Source: Atrichornis clamosus
Taxonomy: Eukaryota; Chordata; Aves; Passeriformes; Menuridae
NCBI GenBank assembly: GCA_013400975.1
Contig: WBMZ01011551.1
Coordinates: 156,880 to 220,879 of the forward strand
Length of the DNA: 64,000 nucleotides
Reading direction: 5' to 3'
Shown here: positions 63,452 to 64,000 of the stretch, piece by piece
Numbering within the stretch: position 1 is the first letter of the stretch
Layout: each line of letters opens with the position of its first letter
Translations under genes and position numbers: made by a program
Notes under the pieces: generated by a model
Told to the model about the DNA's origin: nothing
What the model saw: only the letters and a program-made list of their open reading frames with translations
Databases searched by the model: none

Positions 63452-63513
63452 CCCCTTTCTCTTTTCTTTTTCTTTTCTTTCCTTTCCTTTTTCCTTCCTT
63501 TCCTTTCTTTCCT
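63452..63513 (+). other. 62-base pure pyrimidine tract ending at AG
   Basis: An unbroken C/T run, followed at once by AG (63514-63515). It looks like a very strong splice acceptor tract on the plus strand. It may equally be the pyrimidine-rich DNA common upstream of CpG-island promoters. If it is an acceptor, the sequence from 63516 would be an internal exon of a transcript starting further left. Confidence 0.35.
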
Positions 63514-63818
63514 AGGCTCTGTTTGCCGTAGCATACACCCTCCCGAGGGGTTTGCCTGGATCATTTATTTATCTTGTGTGCATTAAGAAACCACCATTAG
63601 GCTTTGGTGGGAGGCGCCTTGCTCGGTGCGCGCTCGCCTGCCTCCGCGGCGCTGCCAGAGGAATACACAATCGAACCGAAGCTGCAAGCTTGGCAGGAGC
63701 TGCTTTTGCGTGCCCATTTATTTGCCGGATCCGTATTTTTTTATTGCCGACTGGGTCATTGCCGCTCCCCTCCAGGGTTTCATCTTAATTCTTTTTTTTT
63801 TGCCGTGTGTGTGGATTA

Positions 63819-63837
63819 TTTTTTTTTTTTTTTTTTT
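63819..63837 (+). repeat. T homopolymer (19 T)
   Basis: A 19-base T-run, preceded by a 10-base T-run at 63792-63801, inside the probable 5' UTR. Such runs are prone to length error in assemblies and between individuals. Confidence 0.9.
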
Positions 63838-63860
63838 CGGGAATCCTCGCCGGAGTTTTG

Positions 63861-63878
63861 ATGCCGGGCCGGACTTAG
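63861..63878 (+). other. possible 5-codon upstream ORF
   Basis: ATG at 63861 reads five codons (Met-Pro-Gly-Arg-Thr) to TAG at 63876-63878. If the CpG-island transcript starts upstream of this, it would be a minimal uORF in the 5' leader. The context before ATG (GTTTTG) is a weak Kozak match. Depends wholly on where transcription starts. Confidence 0.2.
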
Positions 63879-64000
63879 CGCGGGCGCGGAGGAGCTGCGC
63901 GAAGCCGTGCCGAGCCGTGCTTCCTGCCCCGGGCCCCGCCCGCGGATCGGCCTCCCTGGCCCGGCGCCGGCCGCGGGTTGGCCGCGGGGCCGCGGAGTGG

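Larger units (their letters stand above)
63240..64000. promoter_or_regulatory. CpG island, probable promoter/5' UTR, cut by window end
   Basis: CpG density rises from about 63250 and peaks at the window end: 63841-64000 alone holds about 27 CpGs in 160 bases. GC-boxes are seen: CCCCCGCCCC at 63446-63455 and CCCCGCCC at 63934-63941. An ETS-like CGGAAG is at 63312-63317. No convincing TATA box; dispersed initiation is typical of such islands. A gene transcribed rightwards from here is most likely because nothing credible lies to the left, but direction is not proven. I do not recognise the gene. Confidence 0.85.

Noticed and set aside
63720..63745. TATA box in the CpG island
   Set aside because: AT-rich runs exist but none matches TATAAA at a sensible distance from a defined start.
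63604..63861. 85-codon frame in the CpG island as the gene's first coding exon
   Set aside because: It runs through T homopolymers giving poly-Phe and shows no domain; more like 5' UTR.
1..64000. Endogenous retrovirus, tRNA-derived SINE, tRNA, rRNA or CRISPR array
   Set aside because: Scanned for LTR pairs, A/B boxes with cloverleaf, rRNA cores and regularly spaced repeats; none recognised. Diverged copies could be missed without a library search.

Overview
The window looks like about 64 kb of bird nuclear DNA. The best evidence is four fragments of CR1 non-LTR retrotransposons with the 3' ends typical of birds and other sauropsids. One ends in the ATTCTRTG-type octamer. No Alu, B1/B2, LTR retrovirus or DNA transposon was recognised. 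The sequence is AT-rich (roughly 60-63 % by eye) and CpG-poor, as expected of vertebrate intergenic or intronic DNA. Species and chromosome cannot be told from sequence alone.

I found no protein-coding exon I would defend. The longest open frames have no recognisable domain, or are remnants of CR1 ORF2, or are artefacts of a simple repeat or of the N gap. No rRNA, tRNA, CRISPR array, operon or prokaryotic signal is present. The window is best read as a gene desert (or a very large intron) ending at the right edge in a strong CpG island, about 63.25-64.0 kb and cut by the window end. That island is probably the promoter and 5' UTR of a gene whose body lies beyond 64,000. I could not name the gene.

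Layout: 1-12.85 kb is unique non-coding DNA with several AT-rich stretches dense in homeodomain, TCF/LEF and E-box motifs. 12.85-12.98 kb is an old plus-strand CR1 3' end. 13.93-14.15 kb is a nearly perfect all-pyrimidine minisatellite with a 9-bp unit and about 24 copies. 14.15-24.28 kb is unique. 24.28-24.64 kb is a minus-strand CR1 running into a 626-base assembly gap (24,638-25,263). 25.26-48.09 kb is about 23 kb with no recognisable transposon. 48.09-48.70 kb is a minus-strand CR1 keeping an open C-terminal ORF2 remnant. 49.69-49.93 kb is an isolated small CpG-rich patch. 57.38-58.12 kb is a minus-strand CR1 with an internal deletion joining the front of the reverse transcriptase to the 3' end. 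The CpG island follows at the end.

The most interesting content is probably regulatory: many short exact palindromes built from known transcription-factor half-sites, an apparent excess of POU octamers (ATGCAAAT), low transposon content, and two CpG islands. This fits a long-range regulatory landscape of a developmental gene, but that is inference. Cross-species alignment and chromatin or RNA data would decide it. I did not find a convincing new biological system.
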